64,000 nt of DNA, taken from Mycobacterium mantenii (GTDB lineage Bacteria > Actinomycetota > Actinomycetes > Mycobacteriales > Mycobacteriaceae). The notes under the pieces are model-generated. The model was not told the DNA's origin. It worked only from the letters and a program-made list of their open reading frames with translations, and searched no databases. The position numbers were made by a program, and so were the translations under genes. Where the stretch lies: positions 1 to 64,000 of the forward strand of contig NZ_AP022590.1 of NCBI RefSeq assembly GCF_010731775.1. The letters are read 5' to 3'. Shown piece after piece: positions 50,939 to 59,956 of this stretch; position 1 is the stretch's first letter; each line of letters begins with the position of its first letter.

Positions 50939-51949
50939 TTAGCCGAGTCCGGCGCGGACCTGGTATCGGCGTTCGGCATAGGCGAGGTCGTCGCGCCAGA
51001 GCTTGGTGGCCGCATAGCGCATGAACGGGGTGATCAGTGCCTCGGCCCGGGAGGCGCGCTGGAAACCGGGCCGGTCCGAGTGCGCGATGGTGGCCTCCAG
51101 GACTGCGGTGCGCGGCCGGCCGTCAGGTCCCGGACCCATTGGCGTCGCGTGGGTTTCGACGACGCTGCCCGTACCCTCTCCGTCCACGATGCGCATGACG
51201 ATGGTGCGTGCCTCCGGGCAACTGAACTCCGCGACGACGGGTACGCCCAGGGGTCCCATCCGGAATGTCACCGCCACCAGGAACCGGTCGACCTGTTCGG
51301 TGGGCGTCGTGAGCACGTCGAGCCGGGTGAACGAGTAGGGGTGAAACCACGCGCCGTGCCACGGATCGAGCCGGTTGGCGATGATGTCGCTCGGTTCGCA
51401 CACACCCACCATGTGGGCGACCGCGCTCAGGTTGTCGCCGGTCGGCCGTTGCGGAATCACCGGCCGGTCCAGGGGTTCCTCTTTGGCCACCGCATCGAGC
51501 CGCACCCATGCCAGGACGCCGTCGTCGTGACTGGGCAGGGGGCTCCAGCCGAATTCGCGAGAGCGTCCGTCCAGGGTCAGCCCGTGCCAGCGGCAGATCA
51601 GCGAGCCCCGGTGCACGGTGCCGGTGGCAAGGTCGGCCCCCAGATGGGGACAACTGCGCGGCCCCACACACAGCCGGCCCTGCTCGTCACGCCAGGCGAC
51701 GACGTCGACGCCGGCGACCCGCGTGCCGAAGGGCCGCCCGACGGGCACCTGGCGGCTGGCGGCGAACGCGTACCAGTTCCCGGTGGGTCTGCGTTGGGAG
51801 CGTTGCAGCGCGGCCTCGATGATGGCGGGTTGCGCGTCGCGATATGTCGGGCGCTGATCGGCCCATGACATGCGCGGGATCACCTGCAGCGGCCACCCTT
51901 TGGTCCGGGCGGCGGACCAGCGTTGTTGAAGCTGTTCGCGGATCTTCAT
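50939..51949 (-). CDS. Rieske [2Fe-2S] oxygenase-like protein of the crt operon (DUF5914 type)
   Basis: 336 residues. Rieske ligands are in CPHLGADL (C-x-H) and CRWHGLTLDG (C-x2-H). The C-terminal domain has HMVGVCEPSDIIANRLDPWH, with Asn/Asp/His spaced like a mononuclear iron site. ATG 51949 overlaps the crtU stop. Such genes accompany crtU in actinobacterial isorenieratene clusters; ring oxidation is my inference. Confidence 0.8.
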   Translation of the reverse strand: MKIREQLQQRWSAARTKGWPLQVIPRMSWADQRPTYRDAQPAIIEAALQRSQRRPTGNWYAFAASRQVPVGRPFGTRVAGVDVVAWRDEQGRLCVGPRSCPHLGADLATGTVHRGSLICRWHGLTLDGRSREFGWSPLPSHDDGVLAWVRLDAVAKEEPLDRPVIPQRPTGDNLSAVAHMVGVCEPSDIIANRLDPWHGAWFHPYSFTRLDVLTTPTEQVDRFLVAVTFRMGPLGVPVVAEFSCPEARTIVMRIVDGEGTGSVVETHATPMGPGPDGRPRTAVLEATIAHSDRPGFQRASRAEALITPFMRYAATKLWRDDLAYAERRYQVRAGLG

Positions 51950-53472
51950 TTTCGGGTGGATCTTTCGCGGGCGGCAAGCCATCGCAGCAGTGGCGACCGG
52001 CCTTGGGTGGGTACCGTGGTCAACGGGTGTCCGGCTAGACCCCATCGTTGCAAAAGTTGGTTCGCGGCGCACCAGCCGGTGGTGGCGGCGCGCTCCATGA
52101 GCGCCACCGGCAAGTCGATCCGGATGGCGTCGCCGGCCAGCAGTAGGCCCGGCGTGGGGGTGATGACCGTCGGGCGGTGAGGGTAGGTGCCGGGCGAAAA
52201 CAGCGGGCAGTCGCTGCGATGCAACAGCTTCTCGTGAACGATCTGTGCCGCAGCGGTTTCCGGATACACCCTGTGCAGTTGTCGCAGCGCGGCGGCGCGG
52301 GACGGCGCGGAATCCAATGCATACGAATGCAGTTCGACGACGGAGCCGTGATGCTCGGCCGCCCAGTCGCGCGCTTCGTTTTCGTAGCGCTCCAGCACGC
52401 TGATGTTGTCGAGCGGTTCGTGTCCGGCCGTACCCAGAAACGCCGGCCGGTGCGCCGCGACCGGGCGGTCGAGCCACAACCGATGCACGGCGAAGGGCGG
52501 CGCGGTGCGCAGCCTCGCTATCCGGGCGCGCCAGTCGTCGGTGCCCAGGGCGCTGGACGCCGCAACGATTCGCTGTAAACCCGCGATGTCGGTGGCCAAC
52601 ACGACGGCGTCGACGTCGGAGTGGTCATCGGCATCGGTGTGTACCCGAAAGGCCCCCGCCGATTCCGTGTCGATGCTCAGGACCTTGGTGGCGAGCCGGA
52701 ACCGCACGCCTCGCCCCTCGAGGTAGCCGCGCAACGGCTGCCACAGGGCGCTGTCGTAGTTCGCGCACGGCACGTCGAAGATCAGGCCTTCGGACGACCC
52801 CAGGAAGTAGATGTGGAACATGGTCGCCAGCTCGGCCGCGGAGAGCTTGGAGGGGTCGGCGAAGAAGCTGCGCGAAAACACCTCGAACGCCAGATGCCGT
52901 GCGGCCTCGGGGAATCGGATGTCCTCGAGAAACGTTGCGGCGTCGGTGTTATCGAGTCGCTGGTACGTGCCGGGCACCGATACCGCCGCCAGTGGTGCGG
53001 CCGCGCGGGCGTCGATGCGGGTGAAGTCACGCAGCCGGAACGTCGGACTGCGCGCCGCGAAGACGACGGCGTTCCACGGCGGGGTGCGCGGCAGCCCGCG
53101 AAAGCTGTCGCGCCGGCCCGCCCCGTCGATGAGCGGATAATCCTCGACGGGCGTGAGCATCCGCAATTGCGGGTCGATTCGCTTCAGCAGCGCGCGCAGG
53201 TTGTAGTACTGCCGGAAGAATGCGTGGAAGCCGCGGTTCATCGCGAGCTCGGCGCCGCCGTCCGGCTCCGTCCAGCCCCCCACCCGGCCGCCGAGGTAGT
53301 GCTCGCGTTCGAAGACCTCGACGGCCACGCCGCGCTCAGCCAGCCCGGTGGCGGCCGTCAGCCCGGCGATCCCGCCGCCGATGACGGCCACCCGCGGGCG
53401 GGACGGCAGCGCACCGGCGTCCGGTGATCCCGTTGGCGCGGCGAATGTTCGGCGACGCCGGTCGGCGGTCAT
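51946..53472 (-). CDS. crtU: Carotene desaturase/methylase-like FAD protein (CrtU type)
   Basis: 508 residues. N-terminal FAD motif VAVIGGGIAGLTAATGLAER, then FEREHYLGGRVGGW, and C-terminal GLLLAGDAIRIDLPVALMER. In the isorenieratene pathway CrtU aromatises beta-ionone rings. Identity as CrtU rests on operon context (lycopene cyclase, Rieske) as well as length. Overlaps both neighbours. Confidence 0.75.
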   Translation of the reverse strand: MTADRRRRTFAAPTGSPDAGALPSRPRVAVIGGGIAGLTAATGLAERGVAVEVFEREHYLGGRVGGWTEPDGGAELAMNRGFHAFFRQYYNLRALLKRIDPQLRMLTPVEDYPLIDGAGRRDSFRGLPRTPPWNAVVFAARSPTFRLRDFTRIDARAAAPLAAVSVPGTYQRLDNTDAATFLEDIRFPEAARHLAFEVFSRSFFADPSKLSAAELATMFHIYFLGSSEGLIFDVPCANYDSALWQPLRGYLEGRGVRFRLATKVLSIDTESAGAFRVHTDADDHSDVDAVVLATDIAGLQRIVAASSALGTDDWRARIARLRTAPPFAVHRLWLDRPVAAHRPAFLGTAGHEPLDNISVLERYENEARDWAAEHHGSVVELHSYALDSAPSRAAALRQLHRVYPETAAAQIVHEKLLHRSDCPLFSPGTYPHRPTVITPTPGLLLAGDAIRIDLPVALMERAATTGWCAANQLLQRWGLAGHPLTTVPTQGRSPLLRWLAARERSTRK

Positions 53473-54188
53473 AGCGGCGCATCCGCCAGGAAGGTGTGCA
53501 CGATGTTGGCTTCCCAGCCGGGCATCGTCTCGCTGTGCACCGCGGTGAAGCCGGCGCCGGCCAGGCGATCCCGAAACCGTGCGGCACCGTCGAACGCCAG
53601 CACGCTGCGCCACAGGTAGCGGTACAGCCCGGCGTCCCGGGTGCGCCACCACCCGGCGGGAATGATGATGCCCCAGCACACGGCGTGCCAGATGCGGGTG
53701 GCCGCGGGGGAGTCGCGCACCGAATATTCGTGCACCGCCAACGTGGCGCCCGGGCGCAACAGCTCGCGGAATTTGCGCAATTGGTCGTCGCGGTCGGCGA
53801 CGTTACGAATCAGGTAGGCGGCCAGGATGCCGTCAAACGGTCCGGTGATCCCGTGCTCGGCCAGTTGTTCGACGGGGGAGTGCACGAAGCGCACCGAGTC
53901 GGGCCAGTCCTTGGCGAGCGCCGCGTCGAGCATTCCGCGCGACGCGTCGACGGCGACGATGTCGGCCTCGGGCGCGACCGCGAGCAGCGCGGCCGTCGAA
54001 GCGCCCGTTCCGCATCCGGCATCGAGTAACCGTAATCCCTTGCCGCGCCCGGGGATCCGCATCCGTCGCGCCGACAAGGCCAGCTGCGCATGGTAGCCGG
54101 GGCTGGCGCCGACCAGGCGGTCGTAGGCCGCCGCACCCGCGTCGAACGCGGCCGCCAGCTCACCGGCGCCCGCATCACTGACGCGCAC
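53469..54188 (-). CDS. UbiE-like SAM methyltransferase of the crt operon (CrtT position)
   Basis: 239 residues; SAM motif LLDAGCGTGASTAALLAVAP and RELLRPGATLAVHEY. GTG 54188 overlaps crtYd by 14 bp. In M. aurum the crt cluster has crtT at this place; its reaction is not clear to me. Confidence 0.8.
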   Translation of the reverse strand: MRVSDAGAGELAAAFDAGAAAYDRLVGASPGYHAQLALSARRMRIPGRGKGLRLLDAGCGTGASTAALLAVAPEADIVAVDASRGMLDAALAKDWPDSVRFVHSPVEQLAEHGITGPFDGILAAYLIRNVADRDDQLRKFRELLRPGATLAVHEYSVRDSPAATRIWHAVCWGIIIPAGWWRTRDAGLYRYLWRSVLAFDGAARFRDRLAGAGFTAVHSETMPGWEANIVHTFLADAPL

Positions 54189-54486
54189 GTTGCCGTTCCC
54201 ACAGCAGCAGCACCGCGGTGACCAACGCGAAGCCGAACAGAAAGTCCTCGACCGGGATGTCGAACGGGAACCGCACGCCGCTCAATTGCCGATCGTCGTA
54301 GATGACGATGGGGGAGCTGAGCTTGGTCAGCCAGCCGTCCACCGGGATCTGGAATCCCAGCACGATCAGCATCGACAGCCAGTACGCCGGCCGCCGGAAG
54401 AGCCCCGTGCGCAGCATCGCCAATTCCAGTGCGCAGACCAGCAATACCGCCAGCGCGGCGGGCAAGGTGTAGCCGAGGCCGGTCAT
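54175..54486 (-). CDS. crtYd: Lycopene cyclase subunit CrtYd
   Basis: 103 residues, three membrane helices, with the typical IPVEDFLFGF motif. Works as a heterodimer with CrtYc to make beta-rings. ATG 54486 overlaps the crtYc stop. Confidence 0.9.
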   Translation of the reverse strand: MTGLGYTLPAALAVLLVCALELAMLRTGLFRRPAYWLSMLIVLGFQIPVDGWLTKLSSPIVIYDDRQLSGVRFPFDIPVEDFLFGFALVTAVLLLWERQRARQ

Positions 54487-54806
54487 CGGCGGTTCACCTT
54501 TTCCAGAAGGGTGCTCACGGCGTTGAAGGTCAGCAACGCGCACACCGGAATGACGAGGAAGAACAGCACCTCTTCGATCGGCACCCGGAACGGGATGCTC
54601 AGGCCGCACAGGTAGGCGCGGTCGTAGGTCCACACGTGCGCGGCGACCGCGATCTCATCCCACACCAGGAACGCCGCGGCCACCGGCACTACCGCCTTGA
54701 TGACCCGTCGCCACTGCCGGTAGACGCCGGGGCCGAAGATTTCCAGCGGCGCGGTGATCACCAGGCATGCGGCCAGCACCGCCAGGTATTGCCACCGATC
54801 GCTCAT
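54483..54806 (-). CDS. crtYc: Lycopene cyclase subunit CrtYc
   Basis: 107 residues, three membrane helices, with PFRVPIEEVLFFLVIPVCAL, the PxE(E/D) motif of the heterodimeric cyclase. Overlaps crtB upstream and crtYd downstream by 4 bp. Confidence 0.9.
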   Translation of the reverse strand: MSDRWQYLAVLAACLVITAPLEIFGPGVYRQWRRVIKAVVPVAAAFLVWDEIAVAAHVWTYDRAYLCGLSIPFRVPIEEVLFFLVIPVCALLTFNAVSTLLEKVNRR

Positions 54807-55756
54807 GCGGCCCCCGAGTGACGATCGTCGGACGCGCTGTTCCGCGCCTGCCACGACCGTATCAGTCCCACACCGGCGACCCGAAGCCGTCGGGCCTTGC
54901 CGACGGTGGCCCGGCGATCGAACACCGCGAAGTCGCTTTTCTCGATGCAGTCCAGGATCTCCGAATACAGTGCTGCCGCGGTTTCGACGCACGGTCGTGA
55001 CCGGGGGGCGAGGGTGGCGATCCCGTTCACGGCGAATCGGTATGTCTGCCGGGTGATTTCGTGCTGTGCGACCAGGGCCCGGCGCACCCGCGGATCGGTG
55101 CGGCGATGCGTGTGGCACCACGTCAACAGCTCTCTGTCGACCCCGTCGGCGGCCAGTTCGTCGGCCGGCAGGTAAACACGGCCGCGCTGCAGGTCCTCGT
55201 CGATGTCACGCAAAAAATTGGTGAGCTGGAACGCCCTGCCCAGCGCCGCGGCGTAGGGCGCCGCATCTTCCGTGGGCGTAACCGTCCCCAATATCGGAAG
55301 CACTTGCAGCCCAATGGCTTCCGCTGACCCCCGCATGTAGCGGTTGAGGGCCGTTCGGTCGGGATAGTCGGTGACCGTGAGGTCCATCCGCATCGACGAC
55401 AGAAAATCCTCGAACAGTTCGGCGCTGATTTGATAGCGCCGCACGGTGTCGGTCACCGCGGCGACCAACGGATCGTCGAGGTGGGCACCACCGGAAAAGA
55501 ACCGCTCCGACAGCTGCTGTAGCCGTTGGGCGCGGATGTCGGTGCCGACCCGCGGATCGAGATCGTCGAGGATGTCGTCGGCGTAGCGGGCGAAGCCGTA
55601 CAGCGCGTGCACGGGTGGCCGCTGGTCGGGCGCGAGCAGCCGGGTGGCCAGAAAGAAGGTGCGGCCGTGCGCGGCGTTGAGTTCGCGGCACTGGCGATAT
55701 CCGTCGCGCAGCCGCGGATCGTCGATCCCGGCCGCGGTCAACTCGCCTCGTATCAT
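54803..55756 (-). CDS. crtB: Phytoene synthase
   Basis: 317 residues. Squalene/phytoene synthase motifs: ALYGFARYADDILDDLD and LTNFLRDIDEDLQRGRVYLP. Condenses two GGPP to phytoene. ATG 55756 overlaps the crtI stop. Confidence 0.94.
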   Translation of the reverse strand: MIRGELTAAGIDDPRLRDGYRQCRELNAAHGRTFFLATRLLAPDQRPPVHALYGFARYADDILDDLDPRVGTDIRAQRLQQLSERFFSGGAHLDDPLVAAVTDTVRRYQISAELFEDFLSSMRMDLTVTDYPDRTALNRYMRGSAEAIGLQVLPILGTVTPTEDAAPYAAALGRAFQLTNFLRDIDEDLQRGRVYLPADELAADGVDRELLTWCHTHRRTDPRVRRALVAQHEITRQTYRFAVNGIATLAPRSRPCVETAAALYSEILDCIEKSDFAVFDRRATVGKARRLRVAGVGLIRSWQARNSASDDRHSGAA

Positions 55757-57273
55757 GGCAACCCGGCTTTCATGTCGAAGTGCGCCGCCGACCGCTTGCC
55801 GACGCCGGTGACGCGATCGGCGGCGAGCCGCCCGGAGATCAGCGTGGTCGGAACGCCGACACCGGGCACCGTGGAGGACCCGGCCAGCACCGCGTTGTCG
55901 ATGCCACGCACCATGTTGCCCGGACGAAACGGTCCCGTTTGAGCGAAGGTGTGGGCGAGCGCGAACGGGCTGCCGGCCGTCATGCCGCGGCGCGCCCAAT
56001 CGGCGGGCGTGACGATACCCAAAACCGTTGCGTCGTGCGGCAAACCGGGCAACAACCGGTCGGCGACGCGCGTGATCATGTCCTCGACGTAGGCGTCCCC
56101 GGTGCTGGCCCAATCGATGGCGCCCCGATCCAGGTTCGGCGCCGGGGCGAGCACGTAGAGCAGATCGCGCCCCTCCGGAGCCAGGGTTGGGTCGCTGGCC
56201 GTCGGCCGCGTGACCAGCAACGACGGGTCCCGCATGAGTCGTCCGTCGTCGACGATGTCGGTGAAGGTCTGATCCCATGCCTTGCCGAACAGGATCGTGT
56301 GGTGGGCCGTCTCGGGTTCGACGGCGGGACAACCCACGTGCGCCACGACGGCCGAGGGCGAGGGCCGCAGCCGCACGGCGCGACGGGGTGCGCGGCCCAG
56401 CAGCGCGTAGGTCTGCGGCAGTTCGGTGGTCAGCACCACCGCGTCGCAGGCAATGGGTCCGGATTGCTCGGTGACCACGGCGCTGACCCGGCTTCCGGTG
56501 CGTTCGAGCGCGGTAACGGTTGCGCCGTAACAGAATCGGACGCCGGCGTCGGCGGCGGCCGCGGCCAGGGCGTCAGGCAGCGCGCGTACACCGCCGCGCG
56601 GAAACACCACACCCGAGATGGTGTCCATGTAAGCGATCACGGCGTACACGGCCAACGCGTCGCGGGGCGCCACGCCCGCGTACAGCGATTGGAACGTGAA
56701 GATCCGCTGCAGCCGTGGGTCGCTGATGAACCGTTTGACCATCCGGTCCCACTTGCGGAAGCCGCCGATCGCCGTCAGCTGCGCCAACTGCGGGGTGAGC
56801 AGCGACAGCGGCGAATCGAAGTTCGCGGCGATGAAGCCGTCGAATTCGGTGCGGTACAGCCGAGTCAGCCACTCCCGGAGCCGCCGATAGCCGGCTGCCT
56901 GCCCGAAGCCAGCGAACTCAGCGACGGCGTCGGCCATCCGATCTGCGTCGCTGTGCACGTCCAGTGCGCTGCCGTCGGCGAACACGGCACGGTAGGCCGG
57001 ATCGACCGTCAGCAATTCCATCCGGTCGCCGAGTCGTTCGCCGACGGCCGCGAACGCCTCGTCGATGATGTCCGGCATGGTGAGCACCGTCGGCCCCGTG
57101 TCGATCCGATAGCCGTCGATGTCCAGCCGACCGGCCCGCCCGCCCGGCCACGGCTCGCGCTCCACCACCGTTACCGCGCGGCCCCGGCCGGCCAGGTGCA
57201 GCGCCGCGGAAAGGCCGGCCAGCCCGGCGCCGACCACCACCACGTGATCTCCGCGCCCTTGGATGGTCCGCAT
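55753..57273 (-). CDS. crtI: Phytoene desaturase
   Basis: 506 residues. FAD motif VVVVGAGLAGLSAALHLAGR, GRAGRLDIDGYRIDTGP, and C-terminal GTVPGVGVPTTLISGRLAAD region typical of CrtI. Converts phytoene to lycopene. ATG 57273 chosen over TTG 57279. It follows crtE after 28 bp. Confidence 0.94.
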   Translation of the reverse strand: MRTIQGRGDHVVVVGAGLAGLSAALHLAGRGRAVTVVEREPWPGGRAGRLDIDGYRIDTGPTVLTMPDIIDEAFAAVGERLGDRMELLTVDPAYRAVFADGSALDVHSDADRMADAVAEFAGFGQAAGYRRLREWLTRLYRTEFDGFIAANFDSPLSLLTPQLAQLTAIGGFRKWDRMVKRFISDPRLQRIFTFQSLYAGVAPRDALAVYAVIAYMDTISGVVFPRGGVRALPDALAAAAADAGVRFCYGATVTALERTGSRVSAVVTEQSGPIACDAVVLTTELPQTYALLGRAPRRAVRLRPSPSAVVAHVGCPAVEPETAHHTILFGKAWDQTFTDIVDDGRLMRDPSLLVTRPTASDPTLAPEGRDLLYVLAPAPNLDRGAIDWASTGDAYVEDMITRVADRLLPGLPHDATVLGIVTPADWARRGMTAGSPFALAHTFAQTGPFRPGNMVRGIDNAVLAGSSTVPGVGVPTTLISGRLAADRVTGVGKRSAAHFDMKAGLP

Positions 57274-57301
57274 GCTCAACAGTCTCCCCGGTTGGTCCCA
57301 C

Positions 57302-58495
57302 TCATACGGCGCGATCCGTGCAGAATGCCGCCATTTCGCCCAGCGCGGTGCGGACGGGCTCGTCGATCGGCAAGTCGCTGAGATGGCCGCAGGCGGAAGT
57401 GACGCGGTCGCCGATCATCTCCTCGATCAGCCGCACCGCTCCCGTCTCGACGATCAGCGCTTTCCACCTGTCGATCGCGTTGTCGTCGAGGGTTTCACGA
57501 TTCGCGAGCTCGTGGAGTTCACGCCGGGTCGGCGCGTCGGCGAGCTGGTGGGCGGCCACCACAACGCTGGTCGCCTTGCGCTCGAGCAGATCGCCCGCAC
57601 AGGGCTTGCCGGTTATCGCCGGCGAGCCGAAAACGCCGAGCATGTCGTCGCGTAGCTGGAATGCCTCCCCGACGGCGGCGCCGTACCGGCCCAGCTGAGA
57701 CAGTGTGCGATCGTCACACTCGCCCATCGCCGCACCGATTTCCAGCGGCCGGCGCACGGTGTAATTGCCCGACTTGCGCCGCGCCACGTCGAGCACGACT
57801 TCCAGCCCGGGCATCTGTCGCGCGTCGTTGGTCAGGTCGGCGAATTGCCCGACGGCGAGTTCGGTCCGCATGGCGTCATAGCGAGGCCAGACCCGTTGCA
57901 GGCGACGAGGCTCGACGCCGCTGTCGCGCAGCATCTGTTCGGCCCAGATCAGGCAGAGGTCGCCCAGCAGAATGGCGGCCGATTCGCCGAATCGCCGCGA
58001 CGAGCCGGACAATCCGCGCTCGCGATGCCATTGGCCGAATTGCCGGTGCGCCGACGGTCGACCGCGCCGTTCGTCGGAACCATCCATCACGTCGTCCTGC
58101 AGCAGCGCAAAGGCGTGCAACAACTCGAAACTGGCCGCGGCCCGCAGTGCCGCGTCGTCGGGCGGCGCGCCGCACAGCCAGCCCAGGTACACAAACGTCG
58201 ATCGCAGGCACTTACCGCCGGACACGAACTCCACCAGAATGTCGCCGGCGGCGTCGATGCGTGCATCGTCGAGTTCGCCGACGCGGCGGGCGGCGACGAA
58301 ATCGGCGAGGTCACCCAAGACCATCCGCCGCACATTCGATCGCCATGCTTCGAAGTCGTCGGCGCTGAGCCAGCCGATCGCCACGGGCGGCGACGTTGTG
58401 GCAGGTGAAAACGACAAAGCTCCCATAGTGCCCAAGCGCTCCCTCCGAGACGGCTTGGCATGCCCGGGTCCAGCGTCCCCAAACACACGCGTCAT
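57302..58495 (-). CDS. crtE: Geranylgeranyl diphosphate synthase
   Basis: 397 residues. First Asp-rich motif LLQDDVMDGSDERRGRPSAH; second RDDMLGVFG; also GGKCLRSTFVYL. Makes GGPP. First gene of the eight-gene operon. ATG 58495 has an inverted repeat upstream; ATG 58426 (MGALSFSP, after aggga) may be the real start. Confidence 0.92.
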   Translation of the reverse strand: MTRVFGDAGPGHAKPSRRERLGTMGALSFSPATTSPPVAIGWLSADDFEAWRSNVRRMVLGDLADFVAARRVGELDDARIDAAGDILVEFVSGGKCLRSTFVYLGWLCGAPPDDAALRAAASFELLHAFALLQDDVMDGSDERRGRPSAHRQFGQWHRERGLSGSSRRFGESAAILLGDLCLIWAEQMLRDSGVEPRRLQRVWPRYDAMRTELAVGQFADLTNDARQMPGLEVVLDVARRKSGNYTVRRPLEIGAAMGECDDRTLSQLGRYGAAVGEAFQLRDDMLGVFGSPAITGKPCAGDLLERKATSVVVAAHQLADAPTRRELHELANRETLDDNAIDRWKALIVETGAVRLIEEMIGDRVTSACGHLSDLPIDEPVRTALGEMAAFCTDRAV

Positions 58496-58574
58496 ACCCG
58501 CCGACGAGGCGGGTAAAACGACAGCGCGAGTCGTCAGACGCGCCCTCGCGGCGCCCGCTACGGCATACCACCTT

Positions 58575-58605
58575 GTTCAATAACTTAAACATTAATTTAA
58601 TGAAC
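58575..58605. promoter_or_regulatory. CrtR-type operator upstream of crtE
   Basis: 31-bp imperfect palindrome with ends GTTCA...TGAAC and the core TTAAACATTAAT (58585-58596), identical to the mmpL/idi site. Confidence 0.65.
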
Positions 58606-58669
58606 TTTGCGCCGCTACGCCAGCCCAGGCGAACGATTCGTCGTGGGTGGCCGGCCGAGTATGCACCCG

Positions 58670-58695
58670 CTTAAATATTAAGTAACTGAAATGTC
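58670..58695. promoter_or_regulatory. CrtR-type operator before the MarR gene
   Basis: CTTAA-ATA-TTAAG, then taactgaaatg, matching caactgaaatg at the mmpL site. It overlaps ATG 58691, favouring ATG 58724 as the MarR start. Confidence 0.55.
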
Positions 58696-58723
58696 AGCCC
58701 GATCGGCATATGCTCACAGCGTT

Positions 58724-59209
58724 ATGGACGCTGATGCGCGCGATGAGCTGGAGTCGCTGATCTCGGCCGATCTGAGGGAGCTGTCAACCGAGTCCGATCA
58801 GATCGGCCAGTTGTTCGCGCTGGTACACAGCCTGCGACCCAATGATTTTCGTGCCCTGCTTTACATCATGGTGGCAGAAGCGGCTGGGCGGCCGATGACC
58901 TCGAGCGACCTCAGCCAGCGGATGGGACTCTCAGGCTCGGCGATCACCTACCTGGTGGACCGGTTGATCGACGCCGGCCATATCCGTCGCGACACCCACC
59001 CGGCAGACCGCCGAAAGGTCATGTTGCGCAACGATGAATCAGGTCTTACCACCGCCCGGTCGTTCTTCGGTCCGCTGAACGCGCACACCCGAGTGGCGCT
59101 CGCCGGCCTACCCGATGCGGACTTGACCGCCGCGCACCGGGTTTTCGCCGCCCTGATAGACGCGTTGCACTGCTTTCAGGACGAATTGGGCGAAGAGGCC
59201 AAAGCCTAA
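58724..59209 (+). CDS. crtR: MarR-family regulator, CrtR-like
   Basis: 161 residues from ATG 58724 (172 from 58691). Winged helix: FRALLYIMVAEAAGRPMTSS, then MGLSGSAITYLVDRLIDAGH and THPADRRKVMLR. Divergent from crtE, the same layout as C. glutamicum crtR-crtE, whose CrtR is a MarR repressor released by GGPP. Same control is inferred here from position and the flanking palindromes. Confidence 0.82.
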   Translation: MDADARDELESLISADLRELSTESDQIGQLFALVHSLRPNDFRALLYIMVAEAAGRPMTSSDLSQRMGLSGSAITYLVDRLIDAGHIRRDTHPADRRKVMLRNDESGLTTARSFFGPLNAHTRVALAGLPDADLTAAHRVFAALIDALHCFQDELGEEAKA

Positions 59210-59233
59210 CCGCCGCAACGACATAGGCGAACC

Positions 59234-59716
59234 TTACGAGGCAACGCCGTGCGCGGCCGGTGCCTGAGCTGGTCGTGGCCGGGCCAGGTCGGAAAGGAAC
59301 TGTCGTCGGGCCGCCAGGATGTCCTCGAGGTTCTGGAAGGCCTCGGGCACCGAGCCGGCGATCGGCAACCCGTTGTGATGCACGATGCGTAACAGGGGGC
59401 GAATAGCGACGCCGGCGACCACGCTGGAGTGCACGCACGCCCTGCGAAGCTCGTCATTAAGCACGAGCAGGGCCCGAAAACCCGCCACGCTGACAAAGCG
59501 CAGATGGCTGAGGTCAAGGACGAGCGGCGTCTTGAGCCGGGCGAACTTTCGGATCGCCTGGGTGAGCTCGTCCGCGTTGGAGGCGTCGATCTCTCCGTCG
59601 ACGCGCAGCAGCGCGCCGAGATTGCGCGCATAGACGAACAGGTGTGCCCGGCCGAAGTGAGCCATGTACCGGGGGCCATGTTGGTCCGCCGAGTTTGCGG
59701 AGCGAATAGCAGCCAT
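59234..59716 (-). CDS. STAS-domain (anti-sigma-factor antagonist-like) protein
   Basis: 160 residues from ATG 59716. STAS core: LRVDGEIDASNADELTQAIR, then LVLDLSHLRFVSVAGFRALL, the position of the phosphorylatable Ser/Thr in SpoIIAA-type proteins (S-V-A-G). It likely acts in a partner switch controlling a sigma factor. Unlinked to an anti-sigma gene here. Confidence 0.8.
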   Translation of the reverse strand: MAAIRSANSADQHGPRYMAHFGRAHLFVYARNLGALLRVDGEIDASNADELTQAIRKFARLKTPLVLDLSHLRFVSVAGFRALLVLNDELRRACVHSSVVAGVAIRPLLRIVHHNGLPIAGSVPEAFQNLEDILAARRQFLSDLARPRPAQAPAAHGVAS

Positions 59717-59956
59717 GAGAGCGCCTATCGAATGTCGGTGGCAAGGGAGTGACCGGTGTTTGCGCACCGCTCCCGCCGGAGACGCAGCTGTGAACTCAAC
59801 CTGTTCAGCAGCCTACCGCCGCGGCGAGCGATGGGATATCGATCTTTCGAAACCGGCGCGGGCCGAGCGTGGTTTGTCCCCCTCGGGGGTGGATATACGC
59901 GTGTTCAACAACAAACGCGGTCTACCCCCTGAGGACGTGAGGGGTGATGCGTCCCA

